13,714 nt of DNA from Pseudomonadota bacterium (lineage in GTDB: Bacteria; Pseudomonadota; Gammaproteobacteria; Steroidobacterales; Steroidobacteraceae). This document shows positions 12,822-13,714 of this stretch, piece by piece (position 1 is the first letter of the stretch; the number at the start of each line of letters is the position of its first letter). The stretch covers positions 1-13,714 of the forward strand of contig JAEZCR010000204.1 of NCBI GenBank assembly GCA_023433465.1. Reading direction: 5' to 3'. The position numbers and the translations under genes are program-made. The notes under the pieces are model-generated. The model saw nothing but the letters and a program-made list of their open reading frames with translations. It had not been told where the DNA came from and searched no databases.

Positions 12822-13714
12822 TCAGTCGATGAAGATCGTGGCGGGTTGCTCGAGCAAGTCCTTGAGGGACTGGATCATCGAGGCGGCGTCGAAGCCGTCG
12901 ACGAAGCGGTGATCGAACGACGACGAGAGATTCATCATGAGGCGGATCGCGATCTGGCCGTCCACGGCGATCGGGCGCTCGATCGCCTTGTTGATGCCGA
13001 TGATCGCGACCTCGGGCATGTTGATCATGGGTGTGGACGCGACACCACCGAGCTTGCCGAGGCTGGTGACGGTGATCGTCGAGCCCGTGAGCTCCTCTCG
13101 CGCGGACTTGTTCGAGCGCGCCGCCTCGGAGACGCGGCGTATCTCCGCCGCGAGGTCGTGCAGCGCGCGCGATTCGGCATTGCGCACCACCGGCACCTTC
13201 AAACCCTGCGGCGTCTGCGTCGCGATGCCGACGTGCACGGCCTTGTGCTTCACGAGCACGCCGCGCGCGCTGTCGTAGAGCGCGTTGCACTGGGGGAATT
13301 TCTCGAGCACGCGCGCGAGGCCGGCCACGATGAACGGCAGGAACGTGAGCGGCGGCGCGCCCGCGGGGCGACGGTCGTTCAGATGCTTGCGCAGCGCCTC
13401 GAGGCGCGTGATGTCGCACTCCTCGACGTACGAATACTGCGGAATGCTGCGCGCGGATTCGGTGAGGCGTTCCGCGATGACGCGGCGCAGGCCGATGATC
13501 TTCACCTCTTCCGTGCCGTTGCGCGGCGCGCGCGATTCGTTCGCGCGAGCGTTCATCGACGGCGGCGCGCCGCGCGCGCCACCGGCCGCGAGCGCGGAGT
13601 CGATGTCGCCCGGCTCGATGCGGCCCGCCGGGCCCGTGCCCGTCACGGTAGATAGATCGAGACCGGCCTCGGCCGCGCGACGGCGGCTGGCCGGCGACGC
13701 CATGATGCGCGCGC
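12822..13714 (-). CDS. Dihydrolipoamide acyltransferase (E2) of a 2-oxoacid dehydrogenase complex, 5' part missing
   Basis: The frame stays open to the right edge (ARI before the first visible methionine), so the lipoyl domain and true start lie outside. What remains, counted from that methionine, is a peripheral subunit-binding domain (about 1-35: ASPASRRRAAEAGLDL...GTGPAGRI) and the acyltransferase core (about 65-293). The catalytic motif is DHRFVDG with His265 and Asp269. The core transfers the acyl group from lipoamide to CoA. The wording YVEECDITRLEALRKHLND and the short single-linker layout look more like branched-chain 2-oxoacid dehydrogenase E2 than pyruvate dehydrogenase E2, but this is a judgement by eye. 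A branched-chain role would supply propionyl-CoA from valine and isoleucine. The stop at 12822-12824 is 2 nt from the large palindrome. Confidence 0.93.
   Translation of the reverse strand, partial: ARIMASPASRRRAAEAGLDLSTVTGTGPAGRIEPGDIDSALAAGGARGAPPSMNARANESRAPRNGTEEVKIIGLRRVIAERLTESARSIPQYSYVEECDITRLEALRKHLNDRRPAGAPPLTFLPFIVAGLARVLEKFPQCNALYDSARGVLVKHKAVHVGIATQTPQGLKVPVVRNAESRALHDLAAEIRRVSEAARSNKSAREELTGSTITVTSLGKLGGVASTPMINMPEVAIIGINKAIERPIAVDGQIAIRLMMNLSSSFDHRFVDGFDAASMIQSLKDLLEQPATIFID

Noticed and set aside
1..13714. Replication origin suggested by the parAB/rsmG/atp neighbourhood
   Set aside because: No cluster of DnaA boxes (TTATCCACA) or AT-rich unwinding region was seen; the origin, if near, is outside the window.

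Overview
The window is a GC-rich, densely packed chromosomal segment from what looks like a gammaproteobacterium. The evidence is the order rsmG-parA-parB-(one gene)-atpI-atpB, the methylcitrate cluster built on PrpD, and a guanidine-II type riboswitch in front of a SugE/Gdx gene. A Steroidobacter- or Nevskia-like lineage would fit, but that is a guess. Almost every gene is on the minus strand; only gor is on the plus strand.

Layout from left to right. Positions 1-610 hold the start of the ATP synthase operon (atpI, then atpB running off the left edge), with a good sigma70-type promoter at 717-745. Next, on the same strand, come a secreted DUF6250-like protein (774-1502), parB, parA and rsmG. 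The usual mnmG neighbour of rsmG is absent. rsmG instead overlaps by 4 nt with prpD, so the chromosome-partition genes follow a metabolic operon.

Positions 4113-9473 hold a propionate (2-methylcitrate cycle) operon read leftward: an AcuI/YhdH-type acryloyl-CoA reductase, prpB, prpC, a small exported acyl-carrier-protein-like protein, gdx and prpD. Acryloyl-CoA reduction would yield propionyl-CoA. PrpC joins this to oxaloacetate, PrpD dehydrates 2-methylcitrate, and PrpB splits 2-methylisocitrate to pyruvate and succinate. No propionyl-CoA synthetase, aconitase or regulator is visible in the window. The operon is interrupted before prpD by a two-hairpin RNA with ACGA loops and the guanidinium exporter gdx that it controls.

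gor (glutathione reductase) diverges from acuI across a 38-nt gap. The right-hand part (10.9-12.8 kb) holds a predicted single-pass membrane protein of unknown function and a two-helix membrane protein with two CxxC motifs. Both are bracketed by inverted copies of a 36-bp repeat. One copy supplies the stop codon and last residues of the first protein. The other belongs to a large palindrome just after an E2 (dihydrolipoamide acyltransferase) gene that runs off the right edge.

The items most worth a second look are the riboswitch-gdx insertion in the prp operon, the ACP-like protein that lacks the carrier serine, and the 36-bp repeat family. No tRNA, rRNA, CRISPR array or insertion sequence was seen.
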